Assembly: GCA_029975215.1 (NCBI GenBank) | Contig: JARKPO010000053.1 | Span: 20,748 to 84,747, forward strand | Origin: Levilinea sp. | Lineage (GTDB): Bacteria; Chloroflexota; Anaerolineae; Anaerolineales; Anaerolineaceae | Direction: 5' to 3' | Length of the DNA: 64,000 bases | Shown: positions 30,734-39,892 of the stretch, in pieces | Position numbering within the stretch: the first letter of the stretch is position 1 | How the letters are laid out: each line of letters opens with the position of its first letter | Position numbers and translations under genes: made by a program | Notes under the pieces: generated by a model | What the model saw: only the letters and a program-made list of their open reading frames with translations | The model's database searches: none | What the model was told of the DNA's origin: nothing

Positions 30734-33700
30734 TCAGGGTGTGGGCGTCTCGCTGGGTGTGGGCGTCTGCGACGGCTGCGGCGTAGCGGTAACCGTGGCG
30801 GTAGCGGTCGGCGTCGGTGTCAAAGTCGGCTCGTCCGTGGCCGTGCGCGTCACCGTCACCGTGGGGGTGATGGAAGGAACCTGCATATTGATGTGAATCC
30901 GCCGTTCCGCGTAGGTCCCTGTCGTACTTTCCATGTAAATGCGCAGCGTCACCCGCCCCGTGGGCGGCTTACGCAGCGCCCAGGTATAAATCCGCTCCGG
31001 TTGCTTGTACTGGTTCTTCACCCCTTCCACCAACACCCGCCATTCCTTGGGGTCGTCCCCAGCACCCCATTCCAGGCGAAATTGCTTAAAGTTCGCGCTG
31101 GCATACACCACCGCGTAAATATCCAGCGGCCCGCTGGTGATGGTCTGTCCGTCATTGAGACCCGCAAACAGGATGGTTGGCCGCGGATCGCCCTCCTTAC
31201 ATTCGCGTTTGGGCGTAAAAATCACCGGGTCTTCAAAACCCTTCTCCTGCGCCCAGGCCCGCCCCGCGTCTGTCTCGCGCAGCCACTTGATCGCCCACGG
31301 GTCGGTCACATTCATGGTGAACTTCTCATCGGTGTAGTCCGCGCAGAACGGCGATTCACGCAGCTCTGTCCAGGTGTCAATTTTGGTGCGCTTCCATAGA
31401 TCTTCTTCCTTGGGCAGCGGCGGCTGATCCATAGCGAACAGTTCGTTGCGCTGTGACGGGCACCATTCTGAAGGCTCAGCCCCCGAAACCGAACAGATCA
31501 CCCGCTCCACCACCCCCTGAGGCCGCGAAAAGCGTGTCGGGTTGCCGTTGGCCCAGCGCTGAATGCCAAACTGCATAAATTCTGACCAAATGGGGGCAGC
31601 CCCCGTCAGACCGGTGGTGTTTTCCATCGGTGTATAATCTGCGTTGCCCACCCACACCCCCACCACCAGGTCGGGCGTGTACCCAATTGTCCAGTTGTCG
31701 CGGAAATCGTTGGTGGTTCCAGTTTTCACCGCCACTTCAAAAGGCAGGTTCAGCACAGAATTGGCCCCGAACATGGGCGTGCGCGCCTCATTATCCGAAA
31801 GGATCGAGCTGATCAGATACGCATGCTCCGGCCGCAGCACTTGTTCCCCCTGCGGCGGGCGGTATTCATACACCACATTGCCCTGATAATCCAAAATCTT
31901 GGTGATGGCCACCGGCGGGACGCGCAGGCCGGCGTTGGCAATCGTGCCAAAAGCCGAGGTCAATTCCAACAGGCTCACATCCCCACCGCCCAGGGTCAGC
32001 GCCAGGCCGTAATCATTGCGCGTCAGGGTGGTGATCCCCAACCGCTGAGCAAAATTGATAAAGCCGTCTGGGTTGGGTGTTTTGGGGTCATCGTACACAC
32101 TCACAAAGTTCAGCGTCTTCACCGCTGGAACGTTGTAGCTGTTGGCCAACGCCGAGCGCACCGTCACCGGCCCGTGAAAACGCCCGTCGTAATTCACCGG
32201 TTTATACACCGGCGCCGGGTCATCCTCACGTCCCGAAGGCGGAAATTCGCTTTCCACGTCCCAGATCAAAGTCGCTGGGGTCCAGCCCTTTTCAAAGGCA
32301 GCCAGGTAGGTCAGCGGCTTAATGGAAGACCCTGGCTGGCGCGGGCTGATGGCCATGTTGACCTGCCCGGAGATGGCTTCATTATAAAAATCTGCCGAGC
32401 CGACCATCGTTAGGATTTCCCCCGTAGCCGGGTCTATCGCCACCAACGCGCCGTCTGTGGTGCGCCGATCTGCCAGGGCCAGCACCTGTTCCTTCACCAT
32501 CCGCTCGGCTTCTTTCTGCATCTCTGGGTCCAGGGTGGTGTACACCGTGAAGCCAGAGCGGTAAATTTGCTGCGAGTCGTACTGCTCTTCCAGAAGGCCG
32601 CGCACATAGGTCACCCAATGCGGAAAACGCATCATCTGCCGCTGCGGCTTAAAATCATAGGCGTCCATCTCGCGCGCCGCCTGGGTGGCCGCTGCTGCAT
32701 CCACGCACACCGGCTGGACGCTGTTGGACACATCAATGCAGTTCTTTTCCAGGCTCAGCTGGTACATGAGCCCCAGCACCTGCTTGTTGCGCCGCAGGGT
32801 TTGATCGCGGTTGGTATAAATATCGTACACGGACGGCGCCTGAGGCAGCCCTGCCAGGAAGGCCGACTGAGAAAGGGTCAAATTGGCCGCTTGCGTGCCA
32901 AAATAGGTCTCAGCCGCAGCCTGAATACCGTAGGCCATATTGCCGTAGAAGTTTTCATTTAAGTATAGTTCCAGGATCTCATCTTTGGAATACAGACGGG
33001 TGATTTCAGCCGCCAGCACGATCTCGCGCGTCTTGCGTTCCACCGTGCGCTCGTACCGCTCGGATGGATCCATCAGCAGGGTGCGCGCCAGCTGCTGGGT
33101 GATGGTGGAAGCCCCCGAAACCACCTCACCGGTGGTGTAGTTCTGCCAAAAGGCGCGCAAAATCCCCACCGGGTCAAAGCCAGGGTGGTTGTAAAATTCC
33201 TTGTCCTCAGTGGCCAGGGTAGCCGCCACCAGGTACGGTGAAATCTTCTCCAGCGGCACATACGTGCGCCGCCCCGCGTTGGGATCGAGAATTTCATAGA
33301 GCACATCCCCGTTGCGGTCCAAAATGCGCGTGGTTTCAAACTGCGAAGCCCGCTCGCGCAGCGTTTTCACATCCGGCAGTGTGGCGCGAATGGAGAAATA
33401 GCGCACCACCACGATGGACAGCAGGCCAATCACCACTAAAACGCCCACAAACAAACTGCCCACCAATACCTTACCCAAACAGCCCAAAGTTTTTTGCCAG
33501 GAACCGCCGCCAGAAGAAGGCCGTTTGCGCGGCGGGCGGGGAGGCTGGGCTGGAGGACGCTGAGCAGGCGGACCGTAGCTGGGGCGCTGCGGCGGGTAAC
33601 TGGGCGGCGGCGTGTAGCTGGGTTGAACCGGCTGGGTCGGCCGAGGCGGCGGGGGGTAACTGGGCGGCTGCGCCCCATAGGCCGTTGGGCTGACCTGGGT

Positions 33701-34180
33701 GGCGTAAGGATCCACCTCATTCACCCGCCGCGGCAGCACACCAGGGCCGTTGCGGGGTGGGGCGGGCGGAGTCACCTGCGCATTTGGGGGGGTAGCCCCT
33801 AGCGGGCGGACCGGTGCGGCCACCGTGGCCGCAGCGTTGGTCGGGGGAGCCGTGGGCGGCTCCGAACTGGCGGGCTGAACCGGACCGGCCTGGGTCTTCA
33901 GTTCCGCGTACCACCCGCCGGTGGCGTCCGGCGTGCCAGTAGGGTGATGATCCAGCGCCTGGGCCTGGGTCTGGAACTCAGCGTACCAACCCACGGTGGC
34001 GTCCGTCTCACCAGTGGGATGCCGCGACAGATGCTCCAGGGCTTCTTCTGCGTTCTCCGCTTCGGAAAGCAGGCGACGCAGCCGTTCACCCGGGCGGTTG
34101 GGCTGGGTATCGCCAATGGCCGGGGAGGGCTTCTTCGGTTCTTCACCAGCGTTTTTTGGGTCGGTCGAGTTCTCGTTCAT
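30734..34180 (-). CDS. PBP1A family penicillin-binding protein (transglycosylase/transpeptidase)
   Basis: GT51: ATEDKEFYNHPGFDPVGILRA, GASTITQQLARTLL; transpeptidase: RQPGSSIKPLTYLAAF, KTGTTNDFRDNWTIGYTP; Pro/Thr-rich ends. Confidence 0.94.
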   Translation of the reverse strand: MNENSTDPKNAGEEPKKPSPAIGDTQPNRPGERLRRLLSEAENAEEALEHLSRHPTGETDATVGWYAEFQTQAQALDHHPTGTPDATGGWYAELKTQAGPVQPASSEPPTAPPTNAAATVAAPVRPLGATPPNAQVTPPAPPRNGPGVLPRRVNEVDPYATQVSPTAYGAQPPSYPPPPRPTQPVQPSYTPPPSYPPQRPSYGPPAQRPPAQPPRPPRKRPSSGGGSWQKTLGCLGKVLVGSLFVGVLVVIGLLSIVVVRYFSIRATLPDVKTLRERASQFETTRILDRNGDVLYEILDPNAGRRTYVPLEKISPYLVAATLATEDKEFYNHPGFDPVGILRAFWQNYTTGEVVSGASTITQQLARTLLMDPSERYERTVERKTREIVLAAEITRLYSKDEILELYLNENFYGNMAYGIQAAAETYFGTQAANLTLSQSAFLAGLPQAPSVYDIYTNRDQTLRRNKQVLGLMYQLSLEKNCIDVSNSVQPVCVDAAAATQAAREMDAYDFKPQRQMMRFPHWVTYVRGLLEEQYDSQQIYRSGFTVYTTLDPEMQKEAERMVKEQVLALADRRTTDGALVAIDPATGEILTMVGSADFYNEAISGQVNMAISPRQPGSSIKPLTYLAAFEKGWTPATLIWDVESEFPPSGREDDPAPVYKPVNYDGRFHGPVTVRSALANSYNVPAVKTLNFVSVYDDPKTPNPDGFINFAQRLGITTLTRNDYGLALTLGGGDVSLLELTSAFGTIANAGLRVPPVAITKILDYQGNVVYEYRPPQGEQVLRPEHAYLISSILSDNEARTPMFGANSVLNLPFEVAVKTGTTNDFRDNWTIGYTPDLVVGVWVGNADYTPMENTTGLTGAAPIWSEFMQFGIQRWANGNPTRFSRPQGVVERVICSVSGAEPSEWCPSQRNELFAMDQPPLPKEEDLWKRTKIDTWTELRESPFCADYTDEKFTMNVTDPWAIKWLRETDAGRAWAQEKGFEDPVIFTPKRECKEGDPRPTILFAGLNDGQTITSGPLDIYAVVYASANFKQFRLEWGAGDDPKEWRVLVEGVKNQYKQPERIYTWALRKPPTGRVTLRIYMESTTGTYAERRIHINMQVPSITPTVTVTRTATDEPTLTPTPTATATVTATPQPSQTPTPSETPTP

Positions 34181-34365
34181 AAGCGTCTCAGTTCTTCTCC
34201 TCATCACCAGCCGCGCACAAGCGCAGGGTGTCCGTTCTTTTAACGATACAGGAGCAAGCTTCGTTCCCGTTTCCTCGATTCTAGCACAAACCCCCCGCTC
34301 CCGCTTCAATTCAGTTCTCCGCTGCTTACCGCCTTTTTTCACTTGCGCTGTACAATAATACTGTT

Positions 34366-36786
34366 ATGCTTCCGCTGGACCTCCCGTTAACACCTCCCCT
34401 TGCCGTGCCTTTGGCCGCCGACCAGCGTCTGAGCCATGCCGAGTATCCCAACGATATTGTCTGGGAGCTGAACGCTGCGGGCCACCCCCCAGCCCTCAGC
34501 CTGCACACCAGCTTCGGCCTGCGTGCCCATTGGATGCGCCTCTTCCCACGCTTTATCACCCCTGCTGCTGCCGTGCAGGACCCGCAGTCCTTCACAGTTC
34601 CGCCGCGCCTCACCTTTCTATCTCCGGCCTTTGTGCGCCTGGCCTTCGCGCCCCTGCCCTCCATCGAAACCGTGTTTGAAATCCGCGTGCCTGGCTCGCA
34701 AGTCTTGGCGGGGCGCTTCACCTTTAGGAACCCTTCCGTCCTACCCCAACGCTTCACTCTGGAATGGTGCGCCGTGCTCAGCCCGCTCCCCGGCGGCCAA
34801 AGCATGGCCTTTCTGCCTCTCCTGCTCTCCCCCGTTCTGCAAGGCCGCTCCGCCAATCTGGCGCCGGTGTGCTTCCTGGCGGGCGGAGCCGCCGCCAGCC
34901 AGGGGCCTTACCCCGGCCTATCCCTCAGCATAGATCTGCCCCCCGGAGTCGAACACAGCTGCGTCTGGGCGTTGGCCGCCCTGGCCGACCCGCAAGCGTC
35001 TTTCGAAGCCGCCCGCGCCGCCGGCAGCCTTTGGGAGGCCGAAACCGCCCGCGCTGAGCTGCTCCACTCTGCCCAAACCGTCTCCATCCGTACCGGCAAT
35101 CCCGATTGGGACGCCGCCCTGGCTCTCAGCCAACAGATCGCCCCCGCCCTGTTCTTCCCCGCCTCGTCCCGCCTGCCCCATCCCTCCGCTGTGCTCAGCC
35201 GCCGCCCCGACCAGGGCCATTCCTTGCGCGGCGACGGCAGCGACTACGACCACCAGTGGAACGGACAGCCCAGCCTGGATTCGGCCTACCTGGCCGCCCT
35301 GCTGGGCCCTGGCGGGGTGGATTTGGCCCGCGGCCTCCTCCTCAATTTCCTCGCCGTGCAGCAGGAGGACGGCTTTATTGATTGGAAACCCGGCCTGGCC
35401 GGGCAGCGCTCACGCCATTTGTCGCAGCCCCTGCTCTCCGTCCTGGCCCTGGAACTGCACCGCCAGCAGCCCGACCTGGCCTGGCTGGAGCCGCTGTACC
35501 CTAAGCTGCGCCGCTTTTTCCTACGCTGGTTTGCCCCCGACCGCGACCGCGATCAGGACGGTTGGCCGGAGTGGGATCATCCCCTGCAAACTGGCCTGGA
35601 AGATTCGCCCCTCTACGACCGCTGGAACCCTCACGCCCAGGGCGTGCCCCCTGCTCGCCTGGAATGTCCCTCTCTGGCTGCCATGTTGTACCGCGAAGGC
35701 CAATCTCTCGACCGGATTGCCGCCTTGCTGGGGTATGCAGAGGATCAGGCCGCCCTTCAACCGCGCCTGAACACCCTGCGGCAGGCGGTGGAATCCACCT
35801 GGGATGCCAAAGCCCGCACCTACCGCTACCGCGACGCCCTCACCCACACCACCCGCCCCGTACGGCTGCTGTTCACCTTTCAGGGCAGCGGTCTCCACCG
35901 TCTGCGCAAGTCTTTCAAGCAGCCTACCCGCCTGCATCTGCACCTTTACACCCCCCAAGAGATCACCCAGCCGGTGCTGCTGACCCTGGAAGGTGAAGGT
36001 GAAGACGGCCCGCTCAGCGAACAGATCAGTTCGGTGCAGTTTATCTGGAACCACGGTCACGCCCGCTGGACCTCAGAAAAAGTCTATAAAAAACTGCATA
36101 CCCTGACGGTCAAAAACATCTCCCCTCAAACCACCGGCCGCCTGGAAGCCCCCGACACGTTACAGGACGATCTCAGCCTGCTGCTGCCCCTGTGGGCGGG
36201 CATCCCCTCGCCGCACCGCGCCCGCGAATTGGTGGAATCCACCCTTATCCCGCGGTACCTGCAGCCCTTTGGCCTGGTGTTGGCCCCCCCAGACCGCTGT
36301 CCGCCAGCGCCCAGCCGTGCCTGTGGGGTGTCACCCCTGTGGAACGCCCTCATCGTGGACGGTCTGCTCCAATATGGTTATGATGATCTGGCCGCAGAAA
36401 TTCTCACCCGCCTGATGAACGGCATTTCCGCCGCCTTACGCGCGGGCGGCACCTTCCGCGAGATTTACCCCGCGGCCCCTGGCCAGCCCTGCCTGGGTGA
36501 AATGAACCCCCTGCGCGGCCTTCCCCCCGTTCACCTCTTCCTGCGCCTGGCGGGCGTTCACCAATTTATCAAAAACGGGGTAATTGTGCACGGTTTTAAT
36601 CGATTTTTTGCTCCAGTTACGGTAAAATATCATCAAACATTGATATCCTGTCAATCCAGGGAAACTGTGGTTCGTTTTGCCACTGGTGAATCCATCACCA
36701 TCCAAGACCCTGGCTCACACCGTGTCCAACTGGATGATGAAGAACAGCAGTCTCCCAATCTTGAAGAAAGGAGGAACTTGCCCTGA
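34366..36786 (+). CDS. six-hairpin (alpha/alpha)6 glycosidase-like protein (GH63/MGH1-like)
   Basis: YDHQWNGQPSLDSAYLAALLG, QQEDGFIDWKPGLAG, DQDGWPEWDHPLQTGLEDSPLYDRW pattern typical of trehalase/GH63-like toroids. Confidence 0.6.
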   Translation: MLPLDLPLTPPLAVPLAADQRLSHAEYPNDIVWELNAAGHPPALSLHTSFGLRAHWMRLFPRFITPAAAVQDPQSFTVPPRLTFLSPAFVRLAFAPLPSIETVFEIRVPGSQVLAGRFTFRNPSVLPQRFTLEWCAVLSPLPGGQSMAFLPLLLSPVLQGRSANLAPVCFLAGGAAASQGPYPGLSLSIDLPPGVEHSCVWALAALADPQASFEAARAAGSLWEAETARAELLHSAQTVSIRTGNPDWDAALALSQQIAPALFFPASSRLPHPSAVLSRRPDQGHSLRGDGSDYDHQWNGQPSLDSAYLAALLGPGGVDLARGLLLNFLAVQQEDGFIDWKPGLAGQRSRHLSQPLLSVLALELHRQQPDLAWLEPLYPKLRRFFLRWFAPDRDRDQDGWPEWDHPLQTGLEDSPLYDRWNPHAQGVPPARLECPSLAAMLYREGQSLDRIAALLGYAEDQAALQPRLNTLRQAVESTWDAKARTYRYRDALTHTTRPVRLLFTFQGSGLHRLRKSFKQPTRLHLHLYTPQEITQPVLLTLEGEGEDGPLSEQISSVQFIWNHGHARWTSEKVYKKLHTLTVKNISPQTTGRLEAPDTLQDDLSLLLPLWAGIPSPHRARELVESTLIPRYLQPFGLVLAPPDRCPPAPSRACGVSPLWNALIVDGLLQYGYDDLAAEILTRLMNGISAALRAGGTFREIYPAAPGQPCLGEMNPLRGLPPVHLFLRLAGVHQFIKNGVIVHGFNRFFAPVTVKYHQTLISCQSRETVVRFATGESITIQDPGSHRVQLDDEEQQSPNLEERRNLP

Positions 36787-37124
36787 TGTACACGAAGGAT
36801 CCTCACTTAATGCTCATCGCCGTGGTTCAGGCCCAGGATATTGAAAACGCGCACAACAGCCTGGAACAAGCAGGCTTGGTCGCCGAACGTCTCCCTAGTG
36901 TCGGTGGTTTTTTAGGCCGCCGCAATGCTACCCTTCTAATTGTTCTCCCCAAAGATCGCCAACAAGAAGCCGTGGATATTCTCTCCAGCACCTGCCGCCA
37001 GCGGGTGGAGTATATCGCCGTGCCGTTGGAAAGCGCCCCCCTGCCCCTGCCCACCCCTACCCCCATCACCATCGGCGGGGCCACGATTTTTGGTTTGGAT
37101 ATCGAACATTTTGAGGAGTTCTAG
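36786..37124 (+). CDS. cyclic-di-AMP receptor-like protein (DarA/PstA, PII-like)
   Basis: LMLIAVVQAQDIENAHNSLEQAGLVAERLPSVGGFLGRRNATLLIVLP...GGATIFGLDIEHFEEF; TGATG overlap with the upstream stop. Confidence 0.8.
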   Translation: MYTKDPHLMLIAVVQAQDIENAHNSLEQAGLVAERLPSVGGFLGRRNATLLIVLPKDRQQEAVDILSSTCRQRVEYIAVPLESAPLPLPTPTPITIGGATIFGLDIEHFEEF

Positions 37125-37126
37125 CC

Positions 37127-37393
37127 ATGAAGCTCATAATTACCATCGTCCCGGATTCGGATACTGAAGCCATCTCCAGCGCCCTCACGAGCGCAGAACT
37201 GCGCGTTACCACCATTGCCTCCACCGGCGGTTTCCTGCGCCGCGGCCATTCCACCCTTTTGATCGGGCTGGAAGATGAACAGGTGGAGCAGGCCCTCCAC
37301 ATCATCCGCACCACCAGCGGCAAATCCAACGAGCCTGCCAACCGCCGTGGGGTCATCTTTGTCCTCAAAGTGGATCAATACCTCCACCTCTAA
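37127..37393 (+). CDS. second DarA/PstA-like protein, shortened
   Basis: MKLIITIVPDSDTEAISSALTSAELRVTTIASTGGFLRRGHSTLLIGLEDEQVEQALHII, C-terminal region shortened. Confidence 0.75.
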   Translation: MKLIITIVPDSDTEAISSALTSAELRVTTIASTGGFLRRGHSTLLIGLEDEQVEQALHIIRTTSGKSNEPANRRGVIFVLKVDQYLHL

Positions 37394-37428
37394 AAGCGCG
37401 CGGCCTCTGTCCTATTGATAATATTTAT

Positions 37429-37449
37429 CCAGATTATGCTATAATCTGG
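37429..37449 (+). promoter_or_regulatory. perfect palindrome overlapping a -10 box
   Basis: CCAGATTAT-GCT-ATAATCTGG; TATAAT at 37440-37445, TTGATA at 37415-37420. Confidence 0.5.
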
Positions 37450-37499
37450 CCATTCAATTGTGTAATTCCTAAACCTGCAATACCTAAGGAGAATCCATT

Positions 37500-37820
37500 A
37501 TGTCCGAACAGCCGTCTACCGTTCAGCCCACCAGTGATGATAAACTTTGGGCCATCCTGTCCTATCTCCTCGCCCCTTGGGTCTCGTTGATCATCATGCT
37601 CTTCGTCAAAGAAAAAGCTGAAAGCCCCTTCATTCGCTATCATTACATTCAGGCTCTGGGATGGGGTGTGGTTGGCCTGGTCATCTCCCTCCTCACCGTT
37701 GGCTTTTGCGGTATTCTCTGGCTGATCGGCAGCATCTACTTCGCTGTTAAAGCCAACAACGGCGAATATGTGGTCATCCCCGTCCTCACAGACCTGATGA
37801 AAAAGCAGGGCTGGCTCTAA
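37500..37820 (+). CDS. DUF4870-like small membrane protein
   Basis: SDDKLWAILSYLLAPWVSLIIMLFVKEKAESPFIRYHYIQALGWGV. Confidence 0.75.
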   Translation: MSEQPSTVQPTSDDKLWAILSYLLAPWVSLIIMLFVKEKAESPFIRYHYIQALGWGVVGLVISLLTVGFCGILWLIGSIYFAVKANNGEYVVIPVLTDLMKKQGWL

Positions 37821-37944
37821 AGCCCCTCCAAAAACAGAAACGGCGGGGTTTGCGCTTGCGCCCCGCCGTAAACCTATGTATAGTATTCTCAATGTTGTAA
37901 GCGTGTTAAACCGCAGTCACGGTTCATAGATAAGGAGGACAGGC

Positions 37945-38595
37945 ATGGAATTCGGTCAGGCTTTTTCGTATGTCTTCAAAGACCCGGAGTGGTTCAAAAA
38001 AGTCGCCCTCACTGCTCTCATCTCCCTCATCCCGGTCATCGGTCAATTCTATGTTATAGGATGGGGCCTGGAAATCACCCGGCGCGTCATCACCAATGAC
38101 CCCGACCTGCTCCCTGGGATTGACTTCGGCGGTTTCCTCGGCAAAGGCTTCAAGGCCTTCATCGTCAGCTTTGTCTACAGCCTGCCGATGATCCTCTTTG
38201 TCCTGCCCATCCAATTGGTTGCGCCCATTGGCGCCGCCGTTGAGCTGGACCAGGAGACCCTGAGCATCGTCTTGATCGCCGTTTCTGTGTGCTGCGGTGG
38301 TTTGGCCCTCATCTACGGCCTTCTCATGGCCTTCCTCATCCCGGCCGCTTTCGGCAACCTGGCCGCCAAGGGTAACATCAGCGACGGTCTGCGCTTTGGC
38401 GAAGTCTTCGGTCTGGTAAAGAAAGCCCCCGTGGCCTACCTGCTGGTGCTGCTGGGCAGCCTCATCGGCGGCTTCATTGCCCCGCTGGGCTCCATCGCCT
38501 GCGCGATCGGCGTCTTCCTTACCGCCGTCTACGCCACCACCATCACCGCCCATCTGCAAGGTCAGGCCTATAAACAGGCCACAGGCATTCTCTAA
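37945..38595 (+). CDS. DUF4013-like membrane protein
   Basis: MEFGQAFSYVFKDPEWFKKVALTALISLIPVIGQFYVIGWGLEITRRV. Confidence 0.82.
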   Translation: MEFGQAFSYVFKDPEWFKKVALTALISLIPVIGQFYVIGWGLEITRRVITNDPDLLPGIDFGGFLGKGFKAFIVSFVYSLPMILFVLPIQLVAPIGAAVELDQETLSIVLIAVSVCCGGLALIYGLLMAFLIPAAFGNLAAKGNISDGLRFGEVFGLVKKAPVAYLLVLLGSLIGGFIAPLGSIACAIGVFLTAVYATTITAHLQGQAYKQATGIL

Positions 38596-38646
38596 GCCTG
38601 TTTTCCCTTCACCTGTTTCCTGGAGAAGCAGGGACGCCCTTAAATA

Positions 38647-38686
38647 AGCGCTTTCCGGTGCTGTGCCGGAAAGCGCTCCCTTTTTT
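38647..38686. terminator. terminator between convergent genes
   Basis: AGCGCTTTCCGG tgctgtg CCGGAAAGCGCT ccc TTTTTT. Confidence 0.9.
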
Positions 38687-38698
38687 CCTTATTCCAGC

Positions 38699-39283
38699 TT
38701 AGATTTGACCTTCGTGAAATTCATCCACCTGATACACCCCCACGCGCAGCTTGCGCCGCCGCCAGGTGTCTGCGGGTGCGCCCATTTTCATGCACAAATG
38801 GGACAAAAACTCCGCTGGGTCAGGCAGCTTTTCCCATACCTGCGGCAAAAACGTCGCCCGCCGTCCCCCATCCCATAGGATGACCCCATCCACCCCGGGG
38901 CGCAGCCGCGCGGCCAAGTCGTCCCCATCGCTGTATTCCAATATTTGCGGCGGGGTCAGGATCGAAATCTCAATCTGAAGTCCGTCCACTTCCTCAGGCC
39001 GCACGGGGTAAAAGCGGTAATCTTCGCTGGCGGCCGCTGCAGCGTGCTCGCACACATCTTGCACCAATGGCTGGTAGGCTTCCAACGCGCCAATGCACCC
39101 GCGCAGATCCCCATCCGCCGTGGTCAGGGTCACAAAAGACGCTCCCCAGGCCTGCAGCGCGGGCGAATAGTCCTCTACCCGCACGTTCATCGTCTGTTGG
39201 CGCGCCGTCCGCGCCACCGTTTCGCGTGCCAGCCGCAGCAGGGTGCGGCGATCTTCCAGAGTCAGAGCCGTTGAGGTCATCAT
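38699..39283 (-). CDS. AMMECR1 domain protein (AmmeMemoRadiSam system protein A)
   Basis: AWGASFVTLTTADGDLRGCIGALEAYQPLVQDVCEHAAAAASEDYRFYPV...DGVILWDGGRRATFLPQVWEKLPDPAEFLSHLCMKMGAP. Confidence 0.93.
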   Translation of the reverse strand: MMTSTALTLEDRRTLLRLARETVARTARQQTMNVRVEDYSPALQAWGASFVTLTTADGDLRGCIGALEAYQPLVQDVCEHAAAAASEDYRFYPVRPEEVDGLQIEISILTPPQILEYSDGDDLAARLRPGVDGVILWDGGRRATFLPQVWEKLPDPAEFLSHLCMKMGAPADTWRRRKLRVGVYQVDEFHEGQI

Positions 39284-39762
39284 CCAATCGTATGAAACTT
39301 CCGTCCCAAATACACCAAAGGCCGCCCCTCATCACCCAGTTGAGCCTGAAGCACTTCGCCCACCAACAGGGTCGATTCGGCCATGTCGTAACGGTGCACC
39401 ACTTTGCAGTCCAAAAAGGCCAGCCCGCCCGCCAAAAACGGCGCACGGCTGGCCGCCTCCGTCCAATCCAAACCCGCGAAGCGGTCTCCATCTTCAGGGA
39501 TGCGCCCCGCAAAACGCTCCGCCGCTTCCAACTGATCCTCCCGCAAAATGGTGACGGCGAAAATTCCGCTCTCTTCCACCAAACGGAAGGTGCGCGTTCG
39601 TCGCGCCAGGGTCACCGCCACCCGCGGCGGGAACAGCGATACCGAAGTAAAAGAGTTCACCGTCATGCCGTGCCGCACGCCGTCCAGTTGGCTGGTCAAA
39701 ATGGCCACCCCTGTGGTCCAGCGCCGCATGGCGCTGCGCAGGTCTTCACCGCCTACACTCAT
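39280..39762 (-). CDS. flavin reductase family protein
   Basis: MRRWTTGVAILTSQLDGVRHGMTVNSFTSVSLFPPRVAVTLAR. Confidence 0.92.
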   Translation of the reverse strand: MSVGGEDLRSAMRRWTTGVAILTSQLDGVRHGMTVNSFTSVSLFPPRVAVTLARRTRTFRLVEESGIFAVTILREDQLEAAERFAGRIPEDGDRFAGLDWTEAASRAPFLAGGLAFLDCKVVHRYDMAESTLLVGEVLQAQLGDEGRPLVYLGRKFHTIG

Positions 39763-39892
39763 CCTGTTTTCAATGCCTCACACCTTTCTAAAGTTAATCC
39801 ATTTATACAACGCTCCTTAACCCCGAGTCAAGTCGCGCGTATATCCGAAAAAAGGCTTGCCGGAATTCCTCAAATTGAGTACTATCATCAGT

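Noticed and set aside
30734-30870. GT-repeat-rich minus-strand tail as a DNA repeat element
   Set aside because: It is the in-frame TPTPTATATVTATPQPSQTPTP C-terminus of PBP1A
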